From: Virgibacillus sp. 7505
GTDB taxonomy: Bacteria > Bacillota > Bacilli > Bacillales > Amphibacillaceae
NCBI RefSeq assembly: GCF_002272135.1
Contig: NZ_NPBF01000035.1
Coordinates: forward strand, 1 to 64,000
Direction of reading: 5' to 3'
Length of the DNA: 64,000 nt
Under the pieces are notes generated by a model. That model was given only the letters and a program-made list of their open reading frames with translations, was not told the origin of the DNA and searched no databases. Positions 8,988 to 16,888 of the stretch are shown piece by piece. Made by a program: the position numbers and the translations under genes. Every line of letters starts with the position of its first letter. The first letter of the stretch is position 1.

Positions 8988-10186
8988 CCACTCACTAATG
9001 CTCTTTTGCTGATTATGAATAATAGTACTGTCAGTGACAACATGATCAGGCAGCCTATTTGTACCGCGGCAGCTACACCTGTAAGCCGGTTGATACCAGC
9101 CAAAATTGATGTCATCCCGATAATCAGAATGGCTTCTACCGTTTGATACATACTCATCATACGGCCCATTTGCTCGACTGGAATATGTTCTTGCATATAA
9201 GTGACATATCCAGCATTCGCAAAAGCCAGTGCACCGGATAGAAGGAATACACCCACACTTGCTGGGAGAAAGCTTTGAGAAAAAGCAAACAGCACATACC
9301 CCAATGCTCCTCCCGCCGCTCCATAAGTGAGCAGCTGAATGGAACAGAAATGGCGACTTACGATAGTCAACAATACAGAACCCGAAATAAAACCGATTCC
9401 AGCAATACTTACAAGCAGTCCATAAGCAGATTCTGATAATCCGATCGCTTCTGCAGAAAAAGCAACTTCCATAGAATCAACAGCTGCAGTCATGACAGTG
9501 ATGCAGCTGAACACCAGAAGCAGAAGAGTCAGCATGACAAACTTTTTACTGAAAGCTGTAACAAGACGCCAGTCTTCTCTCCAGATTTTCAGCCATTTTG
9601 CCTCCGAACCTTCTTCCAAGACAACTTTTACAGATGGCAAAGCTATGCATATACTAACTGCTGCCAGTAACAATATTATATTAGTGCCTAATGCAGCCTC
9701 AACTGATCCTGCGCCAACTAAAATCCCTGCAGCTGCCGGACCTAATACAAAGCCGCTGCCATCTGCAATAGCACGATAGGAATTGAATTTCTGCCAGTGC
9801 CGCTTATGGATTAACCCAGTGATATACGGCAAACTTGCAGGTTCAAAGATGGTCCCTGCAGCTGCTACGAAGAAAACAAGCACATAAATTTGCCATAGGG
9901 AAGTGGCGATGATCATCCCGGCTATACCGAAAATCCTTATAGCGTACAACAGAATCATCAGCTTCCGATTATCCAGCCGATCTATGATACTGCCCGCCCA
10001 GCTGTTCATCAGCAATCCAGCTGCTGGCTTGATCATATAGAGGATTGCAACAGCTGCTGCAGCCTGATCTGCTTGCTCGTATACCATTAAATTCAAAGCA
10101 ATCAAATAAAGCCAATCACCGCAGGATGCACATGTAATTGCTGTAAGCATTGCGATAGCGCGTAAACGGTAGTTCTTCATCTTCAT
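8978..10186 (-). CDS. MFS transporter preceded by a T-box
   Basis: A 402-residue 12-TM major facilitator of the MFS_3/macrolide-efflux-like branch. The loop-2/3 motif appears as GSIIDRLDNRKLMIL and the N-terminal half has SCGDWLYLIALNLMVYEQ. Such proteins are usually proton-driven exporters. The ATG at 10186 follows AGAGAGGG. What is odd is its leader: a complete T-box element ends only about 30 nt before the start, so expression should rise when a particular tRNA is uncharged. That points to an amino acid or a compound made from one as substrate, in uptake or export. Function is inferred only from this control. Confidence 0.85.
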   Translation of the reverse strand: MKMKNYRLRAIAMLTAITCASCGDWLYLIALNLMVYEQADQAAAAVAILYMIKPAAGLLMNSWAGSIIDRLDNRKLMILLYAIRIFGIAGMIIATSLWQIYVLVFFVAAAGTIFEPASLPYITGLIHKRHWQKFNSYRAIADGSGFVLGPAAAGILVGAGSVEAALGTNIILLLAAVSICIALPSVKVVLEEGSEAKWLKIWREDWRLVTAFSKKFVMLTLLLLVFSCITVMTAAVDSMEVAFSAEAIGLSESAYGLLVSIAGIGFISGSVLLTIVSRHFCSIQLLTYGAAGGALGYVLFAFSQSFLPASVGVFLLSGALAFANAGYVTYMQEHIPVEQMGRMMSMYQTVEAILIIGMTSILAGINRLTGVAAAVQIGCLIMLSLTVLLFIISKRALVSGKA

Positions 10187-10216
10187 TTCCCTCTCTCTGT
10201 TTGAAGTGAAGCCAAT

Positions 10217-10496
10217 AAAAAAATCCCACCCCCAAGATTGTCATCTTAGGGGCGAGATACCGTCGCGGTGCCACCCTAGTTTCCCCGGCAGGTCACCCAG
10301 CCAGGCTCAGAAAGTACACGCATTGCTGCGTAGACCCTTGTGCGTTAACGGGCACTTCCCGGACTGCCATCATCTTCATCCGGCAGACAGCTCCACGGTT
10401 TGTTCCAGCTGAACTCCTTCACCCTTTTCAGCATTACAGGGATTCTCTGTAAAAGGAGCGTCATGCAGTACTATTCCGCATCATCACTTGTAAATT
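10217..10496 (-). ncRNA. T-box leader, apparent glutamine (CAA) specifier
   Basis: On the minus strand the leader has the AG-bulge AGTA (10472-10469), the motif ACAGAGAA (about 10450), and the conserved T-box AGGGTGGCACCGCG (10277-10264). A 14-bp terminator follows (10256-10243 with 10238-10225) and then seven T. The loop-E partner GAA at 10405-10403 is followed by CAA and A, matching the usual GAA-specifier-A context, so the specifier is CAA (Gln). The T-box bulge UGGC predicts a G discriminator base, as in tRNA-Gln. AAC (Asn) is one base out of register and is the main alternative. Confidence 0.9.
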
Positions 10497-10502
10497 TTTT
10501 CT

Positions 10503-10531
10503 ATAATATCATGTAACGAGCTACTGTACAA
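10503..10531 (-). promoter_or_regulatory. SigA-type promoter of the T-box transcript
   Basis: On the minus strand TTGTAC (10531-10526), a 17-bp spacer and TATTAT (10508-10503). It overlaps the last codons of the K+ channel gene and would start transcription near 10496, at the beginning of the T-box leader. Confidence 0.75.
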
Positions 10532-11555
10532 CACGTTGTGAGAACTTTTCATAAGTTTCATCGCTCGCCAGGATATACAGCCTGTCTTCAGATTGAAGGG
10601 AGGTTTCTCTTTTATTTAGGTAGTTCATATCCTGATTGATACATAGCAGGACCATCCCTTCTCTCGTCAGCGCTTCCTGCGCATCTTGATATGTTTTCCA
10701 AACAGAGGCAGGGTGTATCTCAAAAATATTCGTCCCGTACTGTTTGCTCAATAGCTGACGGAAGAGATTTGATGTTCCCGGCGCCATCACAGCCTTGGCC
10801 ATCAAAAGGGAAACGGAGTCATTGGATAGAATAAAATCGTCAATGGATATATGCTCAAACTTAGGAATATGTGTTTCATTATTGATTTCTACAACAGTAT
10901 GTATATTCGTATTTTCTTTTTTGGAAAGCCCTTCGACCGCTGAAGCTATCAGAAGTGTTTTAGCATCTGCTAATAGTGTAGATTCCAGTTCGGGATCTGA
11001 GAACACAGCAACGCGTGCAGCTTCCAGGAGATTTGCTTGTATCAAAGTCGTTTCATCAGATGGATCTCCCTGTACAAAAGCAACTTGTTCATGATCGAAT
11101 GGATGCTCTTTCCTATCATCAACAACAACAATAAAGGCATTTTCTTCACTTGCCAGCACTTCCTCAATTGATCTCTTCACCTTTTTTGACCAACCGATAT
11201 AAATATAATGCCCTTTCCTTTTGATCATCAATTTCCCCTCCCTTTGCATGCGATTATAAGCTGAGGCACCGTCTACAATCTTTCCGATCAATACACCAAT
11301 TACGCCGATTCCGAATAAGAACAAAAAGATTCCAAGCAGTCTTCCGGGTACCGTCTCTGGATAAAAATCTCCATATCCGACTGTGGTTACAGTTGTCATC
11401 GTCCACCAGAATCCATCGAACAAAGATGGGAAATTATCTTTTTCGATTACATGAATACCGACGGTTCCTATCAGCACGACAAGGACAGACGCCAAAGCTA
11501 TTGCCAGAAAATTGAACCCAGTGATGCTCTTCCATAAACGAATGAAAATTAGCAT
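10521..11555 (-). CDS. Potassium channel with RCK/TrkA-N domain (YugO-like)
   Basis: A 344-residue two-TM K+ channel subunit. Residues about 15-38 and 72-95 are the membrane helices, and the pore loop carries the selectivity filter TVGYGDFYPET. The cytoplasmic part (from about 115) is a TrkA-N/RCK domain, seen in HYIYIGWSKKVKRSIEEVL and FVQGDPSDETTLIQANLLEA, then a TrkA-C-like end. It should let K+ pass in response to a nucleotide or ion bound to the RCK ring. The closest Bacillus relative is YugO, involved in biofilm electrical signalling. No MstX-like small gene precedes it. Confidence 0.88.
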   Translation of the reverse strand: MLIFIRLWKSITGFNFLAIALASVLVVLIGTVGIHVIEKDNFPSLFDGFWWTMTTVTTVGYGDFYPETVPGRLLGIFLFLFGIGVIGVLIGKIVDGASAYNRMQREGKLMIKRKGHYIYIGWSKKVKRSIEEVLASEENAFIVVVDDRKEHPFDHEQVAFVQGDPSDETTLIQANLLEAARVAVFSDPELESTLLADAKTLLIASAVEGLSKKENTNIHTVVEINNETHIPKFEHISIDDFILSNDSVSLLMAKAVMAPGTSNLFRQLLSKQYGTNIFEIHPASVWKTYQDAQEALTREGMVLLCINQDMNYLNKRETSLQSEDRLYILASDETYEKFSQRVVQ

Positions 11556-11633
11556 AGTCTCTCCTCCTAGACTTCCATTATAACTGGAAAAATAAGAAAA
11601 ATGACCGATATCTTACATTTCGCAACATACAAA

Positions 11634-11658
11634 AAAGCACCTCCGATGGAGGTGCTTT
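11634..11658 (-). terminator. Intrinsic terminator of ndh
   Basis: AAAGCACCTCC and GGAGGTGCTTT form a perfect 11-bp stem with a GAT loop. On the minus strand a run of T follows. It ends the DUF1641-ndh transcript. Confidence 0.92.
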
Positions 11659-11672
11659 CGATATGTTTATGT

Positions 11673-12851
11673 TTAGTAAGCTAGGCTGAATAGTCCTTTT
11701 ACGTGAGTCAAGTAGCGGATGTTACTTGCTTCTTTCATCATTGTAGCAGGAAGACCCTTCAATGGTGTTTGGTTCGCACCGATGAATGCTACAGCGTCCC
11801 TGCGGCCAAGGCTCGCAAGTGTACCGGAGTTGATCGGGCTGAAGTTTTCCATTGTTTTGCCTTCAAGGTAAGCAAATAGGTTATATCCTACTAGCTCGCC
11901 CATTTGCCAAGCGATCTGTGCTGTTGGAGGCCAAGGGCGACCGTCTTCACCGAAGTATACAGCACTGTCACCGACAACGAATACATCTTGGTGGCTCTTA
12001 GACTGAAGGAAGTTGTTCACAGTCGCACGGCCGCGATCTGTTTCCAATCCAGATTCAGCTACCATTGGAAGCGCTTGTACGCCGCCTGTCCATACAAATG
12101 TATTTGTTTCGATTTTCTGACCATCTTTCAATTCCACGACATTGCCTACTACGTTCGTTACAGGCAAGCCAAGCAAGAATTCTACGCCGCGTTTTTCCAA
12201 GCTGGACTGCGCACGATCGATTAGATGCTGTGGAAGCATTGGAAGGATCTTCGGACCGGCTTCAACAAGCTGAAGCTTGATTTCTTTAGGATCCACACCG
12301 TGAGGCAAGCAGAAAGAAGCTAGCTTGTCCGCGATTTCGCCGACTAGCTCAACACCAGTCAGACCGCCGCCACCGATAAGGATAGTCGCGTCTGCAGGAT
12401 TTTTAGATGCTGCATATGCTTTAATTTTATCTTGGATTTGGTTATACACTTTGTTTGCATCATCTGCTGATTTCAAAACAAGGCTGTTTTCTTCCAATCC
12501 AGGGATACCGAAGTAAGCAGTCTTACTTCCAAGACCTACTACCAAAGCATCGTAAGAAAGTGTATTTCCGCCAGCAAGAACTACTTCCTTCTTGTCGACA
12601 TTGAAGCTTTCCACTGTTGCTACTTTGAAGTCTACATCCAAACCTTTCAAAAGCTTCTCAACTGGCATTGCCACTGCTTGCTCGGAGATGCTGCCCGCTG
12701 CAAGACGGTGAAGCTCAGTGATGATTTGGTGTGTAGGTGTTTTATTGATAAGCGTTACATTTGCTTGCGCTTTGCTGTAATACTTACGTACGGTTTGAGC
12801 GGCTAAGACTCCGCCGTAACCGGCGCCTAAAATAACGATATTCTTTGCCAT
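11673..12851 (-). CDS. ndh: Type II NADH dehydrogenase
   Basis: A 392-residue single-subunit, non-proton-pumping NADH:menaquinone oxidoreductase, exactly the length of B. subtilis Ndh. The FAD-binding Rossmann motif is at the N-terminus (VILGAGYGGVLAAQTV), the NADH-binding motif follows at about residue 160 (TILIGGGGLTGVELVGEIAD), and the second FAD contact is VFVVGDSAVY. It feeds electrons into the respiratory chain at the inner face of the membrane. It follows the DUF1641 gene by 31 bp, and the operon promoter carries a perfect Rex site, so it should be induced when NADH falls relative to NAD+ demand. Confidence 0.95.
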   Translation of the reverse strand: MAKNIVILGAGYGGVLAAQTVRKYYSKAQANVTLINKTPTHQIITELHRLAAGSISEQAVAMPVEKLLKGLDVDFKVATVESFNVDKKEVVLAGGNTLSYDALVVGLGSKTAYFGIPGLEENSLVLKSADDANKVYNQIQDKIKAYAASKNPADATILIGGGGLTGVELVGEIADKLASFCLPHGVDPKEIKLQLVEAGPKILPMLPQHLIDRAQSSLEKRGVEFLLGLPVTNVVGNVVELKDGQKIETNTFVWTGGVQALPMVAESGLETDRGRATVNNFLQSKSHQDVFVVGDSAVYFGEDGRPWPPTAQIAWQMGELVGYNLFAYLEGKTMENFSPINSGTLASLGRRDAVAFIGANQTPLKGLPATMMKEASNIRYLTHVKGLFSLAY

Positions 12852-12882
12852 ACTTAATCCTCCGTCCTTACCTTATAAGCTC

Positions 12883-13299
12883 TTATTTTTGTTTTTGTCT
12901 TTCTTTTTCGTTCGCTACTTCAAGATAGCTCTGAACAAAACGGAACATCTTTTGTGCTTGTGGATCCTTCATCAGACGAAGCAGACCAAAAAGGCCGATT
13001 GTTTCGTTGCTTGTTTCTGCACGGTCTTTAGCTTCAATCGCAGTTTGGGCAACTGTTTTCACAGAATCTGTCACTGGATGAAGTACTTCTGTAATTGCAT
13101 TAACTGTATCGGATTTCAACACATCATCTGTTGCTACAGCTTGTGCGAAGTCGTAAGAAGCAGTCAAAGCGTTCACAAGTTCATTGATTTTTGGAAGCTG
13201 TTCAATCAAAGAAGTCAATGATTCTTGCACTTCAGGTTTTAGCAATTGCGCAGCTAGGTCCTGTTGGCTCTGGCTAACACTTTCGTTTGTTTCTGACAT
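12883..13299 (-). CDS. yjlC: DUF1641 protein, YjlC-like
   Basis: A 138-residue soluble protein of the DUF1641 family, the conserved partner encoded before ndh in Bacillus (yjlC-ndh). The C-terminal half FGLLRLMKDPQAQKMFRFV is the family hallmark. I placed the start at 13299, behind AAAGGAGA; the frame extends to 13329 without a good site. DUF1641 also occurs with formate dehydrogenase genes, so a role in redox metabolism is likely, but no biochemical function is known to me. Confidence 0.88.
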   Translation of the reverse strand: MSETNESVSQSQQDLAAQLLKPEVQESLTSLIEQLPKINELVNALTASYDFAQAVATDDVLKSDTVNAITEVLHPVTDSVKTVAQTAIEAKDRAETSNETIGLFGLLRLMKDPQAQKMFRFVQSYLEVANEKERQKQK

Positions 13300-13346
13300 A
13301 ACGTATTCTCCTTTGCTATGGTAATGCATTATATTTATACGTAAAC

Positions 13347-13375
13347 ATTATACTTTGTTGTGAATTTGTTCACAA
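13347..13375 (-). promoter_or_regulatory. Promoter with Rex operator upstream of yjlC-ndh
   Basis: TTGTGAA-TTTG-TTCACAA at 13358-13375 is a perfect Rex (NADH/NAD+ sensor) site. On the minus strand its outer TTGTGA (13375-13370) doubles as the -35, followed by a 17-bp spacer and TATAAT (13352-13347). Bound Rex would therefore occlude polymerase. A further TTCACAA half-site lies at 13383-13389. Confidence 0.92.
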
Positions 13376-13569
13376 CTGTACGTTCACAAATTGCTCAAAA
13401 TATCCACCTACAACTTTACTCCTACTTGGAGATCTTGTCAAAAGTTATTTCACACACGTTAATGATTTTTTTCATTTCCTATTATATATTCGAAAAAAAG
13501 ACATAATAAAAGCCCTTACACTCTTTTGCTTACGTAGCTTTCCCCTATTCCAGAAAAATATTAAAATTA

Positions 13570-14424
13570 TTATGCATTCTTCCCGAAGCTCATGCTCTCA
13601 TACCGGCCTCGAATGATACTATACACCCCGAACAAAATGAACCCAACTGATACAATCGCAAGGAGCCAGCGTCCGTATGGCTGCTGTGAAACTTCCGCCA
13701 GCGCTCCATCCAGTCCTTTCGCTTCATCTGGATCAGACTGAATAGCTGTAAGGACGAAGAAGAATCCAACTACGCCGAAAACAATGCCTCTGCTTACCAA
13801 ACCGATGCGGCCTGCTTGGCGGGCAGCACGTTTTTCGTGCTTATTCATTTCAGCTGTCTTGAATCGATTCATAAAGCTTCCAGACACGCCACTGAAAAAT
13901 TCATAGACGCCGTATCCGATGATAATAAGTCCGACTGCTGCAACCAGCCACTGTCCGAAGGGATATGAAAGTAGCTTTGCTGTCAGGGATTGCTCGCTCC
14001 CTCCGCCGCTCCCTTGATTCGTGGCAGCAAAACGAAGCGCATTAAATGCAATACTGGCATATATGACCGTGCTGACGCCATAGCCTATGCGAATAATGAT
14101 CCCTTTTGTACGGTTTCCGTTTCCTTCTTTGTTCGGATCCTTGATGGCTAGTATCGCATCCCAGCATACATACCCGATTAATCCTATTCCAATCAGCCAT
14201 AACAAAACATTTCCAAAGGGCATACCCGCCAGTTTTTGCAGCATACCACCTGTGTCAGTCGTATCTCCTCCCACGTGAAGCGCAGCTAAGAGTGCAAGAA
14301 CACCGATGAGGGCATAGACTATCCCCTGAGACATATAACCGATTCGTCCAAACCTCCGAATCCATGGCTTTGTTTCTTCCTTTGTATCCTTTGCCTTCTG
14401 TTTAGCTTCTTGTTTATCGGCCAT
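13570..14424 (-). CDS. DUF1206 membrane protein
   Basis: A 284-residue protein built of three repeats of about 75-80 residues, each with two membrane helices (six in all). The repeat signature is seen in RIGYMSQGIVYALIGVLALL, RIGYGVSTVIYASIAFNALR and RIGLVSRGIVFGVVGFFFVL. The N-terminal 20 residues are highly charged. DUF1206 has no established function. The gene is divergent from the glycine-rich protein gene at 14560. Bases 13376-13569 upstream of the ndh operon contain no further gene. Confidence 0.88.
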   Translation of the reverse strand: MADKQEAKQKAKDTKEETKPWIRRFGRIGYMSQGIVYALIGVLALLAALHVGGDTTDTGGMLQKLAGMPFGNVLLWLIGIGLIGYVCWDAILAIKDPNKEGNGNRTKGIIIRIGYGVSTVIYASIAFNALRFAATNQGSGGGSEQSLTAKLLSYPFGQWLVAAVGLIIIGYGVYEFFSGVSGSFMNRFKTAEMNKHEKRAARQAGRIGLVSRGIVFGVVGFFFVLTAIQSDPDEAKGLDGALAEVSQQPYGRWLLAIVSVGFILFGVYSIIRGRYESMSFGKNA

Positions 14425-14559
14425 AGTCGTCTTCCTCCCCTGTTTTAAAAAGCTATACCCATGCCGCGCAGAAGAGAAACCGGTAAAAATAGGTTAGGCA
14501 AGCTACCCTTGCACAGGTGCCTACATACGATGAAGAAGAAGCAAGAAGGGAGAATGATG

Positions 14560-15033
14560 ATGTATTACGAAAATGATGACAAACAAGAGCAGCAACGACA
14601 AATACAATTTCCAGGCGGACCTGGTTTTGGCGGTCCCGGCGGCCCTGGATCAGGCGGATCTGGATTCGGTGGTCCTGGGTTCGGCGGCGGGCAAGGCGGA
14701 TTTCCATTCGTCCCCCCTCCGGGAGCTGGCGGGCAAGGCGGAGGACAGCAGGGGCAGTTTGGACCTCCTGGACCTCCTCCATCTCAAATTCCGCAGCTGC
14801 AGCCAGTAGGCGGAAGTGGTGGTCCTTCTGCCTTTGCTATAGATCCGGGCGGAATCCGTTTCTGTCTCTTCCGTTACACGTATATGCAGCTTGAGAACGG
14901 CCAGCGCTTCTGGTACTACCCAGTATTTGTCGGCCGTACTTCGATTGCTGGCTTCCGCTGGCGTCCGCAGCAGTTCCGTTGGCAGTACTTTGGCATTGAC
15001 CTCAGACGAGTTGCAGCATTTAGTTGCTTTTAA
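14560..15033 (+). CDS. Gly/Pro-rich protein with conserved aromatic C-terminal domain
   Basis: A 157-residue protein with no signal peptide. Residues about 18-75 are low-complexity Gly/Pro/Gln repeats (GGPGFGG-like), followed by a compact domain of about 65 residues rich in Phe, Tyr, Trp and Arg that begins IDPGGIRFCLFRYTYMQL and ends FSCF. Two Cys bracket this domain. Proteins of this layout occur in several bacilli, sometimes misnamed transporters. Surface or spore-coat location is possible but unproven. Three ATGs are clustered; the third (14560) has the best spacing from AAGGGAG. Confidence 0.75.
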   Translation: MYYENDDKQEQQRQIQFPGGPGFGGPGGPGSGGSGFGGPGFGGGQGGFPFVPPPGAGGQGGGQQGQFGPPGPPPSQIPQLQPVGGSGGPSAFAIDPGGIRFCLFRYTYMQLENGQRFWYYPVFVGRTSIAGFRWRPQQFRWQYFGIDLRRVAAFSCF

Positions 15034-15037
15034 GCAA

Positions 15038-15071
15038 AAGAACAGGCCTTCCTGCGAGAAGGCCTGTTCTT
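15038..15071. terminator. Bidirectional terminator between Gly-rich gene and dctM
   Basis: AAGAACAGGCCTTC and GAAGGCCTGTTCTT form a perfect 14-bp stem around a 6-nt loop. It touches the dctM stop codon and ends both convergent transcripts. Confidence 0.92.
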
Positions 15072-16380
15072 ATTTATTGAGTACACCCATAAGCTCAGGC
15101 AGCCATAGACTCAGTGCCGGAATATAGGCTACTGCAAGGAAAGCAACGAACACAGGAATGTAGAACAGCAGTAATGGTTTTGTCATTTGTTCCACTGTAA
15201 CATTGCCAACCTTGGATCCAATAAAGAGTACCGTTCCAACCGGTGGTGTAATCGTACCGATAGCAAGTCCCATCGACATAATTGTCCCAAAATGGACTGG
15301 ATCCACACCGAATTCCAGAGCAACAGGCAGCAGGATTGGTGTAAAAATCAGCAATGCAGGAGCGATATCCATGAAAGTGCCGACAAGCAATAGAATCAGA
15401 ACAATAATCAGCATCAGCACGGCTGCATTACCACTGAAATCAAGTATCCCAGATGAAAGCATCTGCGGCAGCTTGGAATATGACAGAATCCAAGACATAG
15501 CCCCTGATGCTCCAATTAACAGAAGGATGACGCCGGAGAACATGACTGTATCACGAAGAATCACCGGGATATCCTTCCATTTCAAGCTGCGATAGATCAT
15601 GCTAAGCACCAGAGCGTACAGGATTGCTACAGCCGCTCCCTCTGTTGCCGTAAAGACCCCAAAAGAAATTCCTCCGATGACGACCACAATCAGCATCAAA
15701 CTCGGAATAGCATCCAGGATAACTTTGGCAGCCTGAGAAAAGCGGATTGGTTCAGATACCGTATATCCCTGTCTTTTTGCAACTATGTAAGCCGTCATCA
15801 TAATCAAGACAGACATCAAAATACCAGGCAAATAACCCGCAATGAACAATGCGCCAATCGACGTACCGCCACTTAGAACAGAGTATAAAATCGGCGTACC
15901 GCTTGGCGGTATGATCAAACCAGCCGGTGCAGAAGCTACGTTGACTGCTGCAGAATAAGATGGATCATAGCCTTCTTTCTTCTGCATAGGCGCCATGATT
16001 TTCCCCATCGTTGCAGCTGATGCAATAGCAGAACCAGATAAGGCTCCGAAAAGAGTGTTTCCGATGACGTTTGTGTGAGCCAAGGAACCTGGAAGGCGCC
16101 CCGCCAAAAGCTTGGCCAAATTGATCAAACGCAAAGCGATTCCGCCCGTATTCATGATACTTCCAGCCAATGTAAAGAAGACAAGGGATAACAGGACAAA
16201 GCTATCGATGCCAGCGACAAACTGCTGTGAAACGACCATTAAAATCTCATCAAATGGCAGCAGCATAGCTCCAGCTGCCAACGACGACAAGCCAATGCTG
16301 ATTGCAATCGGAACACCGAAGAAAATCAAGAGAAAAAACAACCCGAATAAGACGATACCTGCAAGAACGACACTCGTCAT
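15070..16380 (-). CDS. dctM: TRAP transporter large permease DctM
   Basis: A 436-residue membrane protein of about 12-13 helices, the ion-coupled translocation subunit of a tripartite ATP-independent periplasmic transporter. Family motifs such as GSAIASAATMGKIMAPMQKKEGYDPSYSA (partly quoted as SAIASAATMGKIM), LIIPPSGTPILYSVLSGGTS and MGLAIGTITPPVGTVLFIG are visible. Its start overlaps the dctQ stop by 4 bp (ATGA), so the two are translationally coupled. Last gene of the locus, followed by a strong terminator. Confidence 0.93.
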   Translation of the reverse strand: MTSVVLAGIVLFGLFFLLIFFGVPIAISIGLSSLAAGAMLLPFDEILMVVSQQFVAGIDSFVLLSLVFFTLAGSIMNTGGIALRLINLAKLLAGRLPGSLAHTNVIGNTLFGALSGSAIASAATMGKIMAPMQKKEGYDPSYSAAVNVASAPAGLIIPPSGTPILYSVLSGGTSIGALFIAGYLPGILMSVLIMMTAYIVAKRQGYTVSEPIRFSQAAKVILDAIPSLMLIVVVIGGISFGVFTATEGAAVAILYALVLSMIYRSLKWKDIPVILRDTVMFSGVILLLIGASGAMSWILSYSKLPQMLSSGILDFSGNAAVLMLIIVLILLLVGTFMDIAPALLIFTPILLPVALEFGVDPVHFGTIMSMGLAIGTITPPVGTVLFIGSKVGNVTVEQMTKPLLLFYIPVFVAFLAVAYIPALSLWLPELMGVLNK

Positions 16381-16868
16381 GCTGCGTCCCTCCCTCTAGC
16401 GGCTTCCCTGCGTGCCATTAATCGATTCGTGACTATATAATAAACACTCAGCAAGCCAGACAGCGGCAGTGCGGCATATACGTAGCCCATAGGGAGCCCA
16501 AGGACTGGTGAAGTCTGTGTCATCGAGGCAAGCATCAGCTGTGTCCCGCCGATAATAAAGACAACTACCATAAACACCAGCACCGTCACTTCTATGATCA
16601 ACTCGGCAGCTTTTTTGTCCTTTGCATGTTTCCATTTGGACATTAGGAACGTCAGCGCGATATGTTCTTTTACTCCGAAAGCATAACTGGCTCCAAGCAA
16701 TCCGACCCAGATGAAGGAAAACCGAAGCACCTCTTCTGTGAACACGCTCGGATTTTGCAGGACAAATCGAGTGAATACCTGCCATATTGCACCCGCGACT
16801 AAGAAGACAGTCAGCGTACACGTCACGAGCAAAATACATCTATCAACCCAATTCCGTACTTTTTCCAC
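16377..16868 (-). CDS. dctQ: TRAP transporter small permease DctQ
   Basis: A 163-residue protein with four membrane helices (about 12-32, 48-65, 88-110, 130-150), typical DctQ size. The segment EEVLRFSFIWVGLLGASYAF is the family signature. It pairs with DctM to form the membrane complex. It lies 20 bp after dctP and overlaps dctM by 4 bp. Confidence 0.92.
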   Translation of the reverse strand: MEKVRNWVDRCILLVTCTLTVFLVAGAIWQVFTRFVLQNPSVFTEEVLRFSFIWVGLLGASYAFGVKEHIALTFLMSKWKHAKDKKAAELIIEVTVLVFMVVVFIIGGTQLMLASMTQTSPVLGLPMGYVYAALPLSGLLSVYYIVTNRLMARREAARGRDAA

Positions 16869-16888
16869 CTCGTTCAGCTCCTTTTCGT

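Noticed and set aside
10387-10420. UGG as T-box specifier (tryptophan)
   Set aside because: UGG at about 10407-10405 precedes the conserved GAA; in known T-boxes the specifier follows GAA, giving CAA.
14590-14790. Tandem DNA repeat or minisatellite in the Gly-rich gene
   Set aside because: The repetition follows Gly/Pro codons of irregular units; no exact tandem array.
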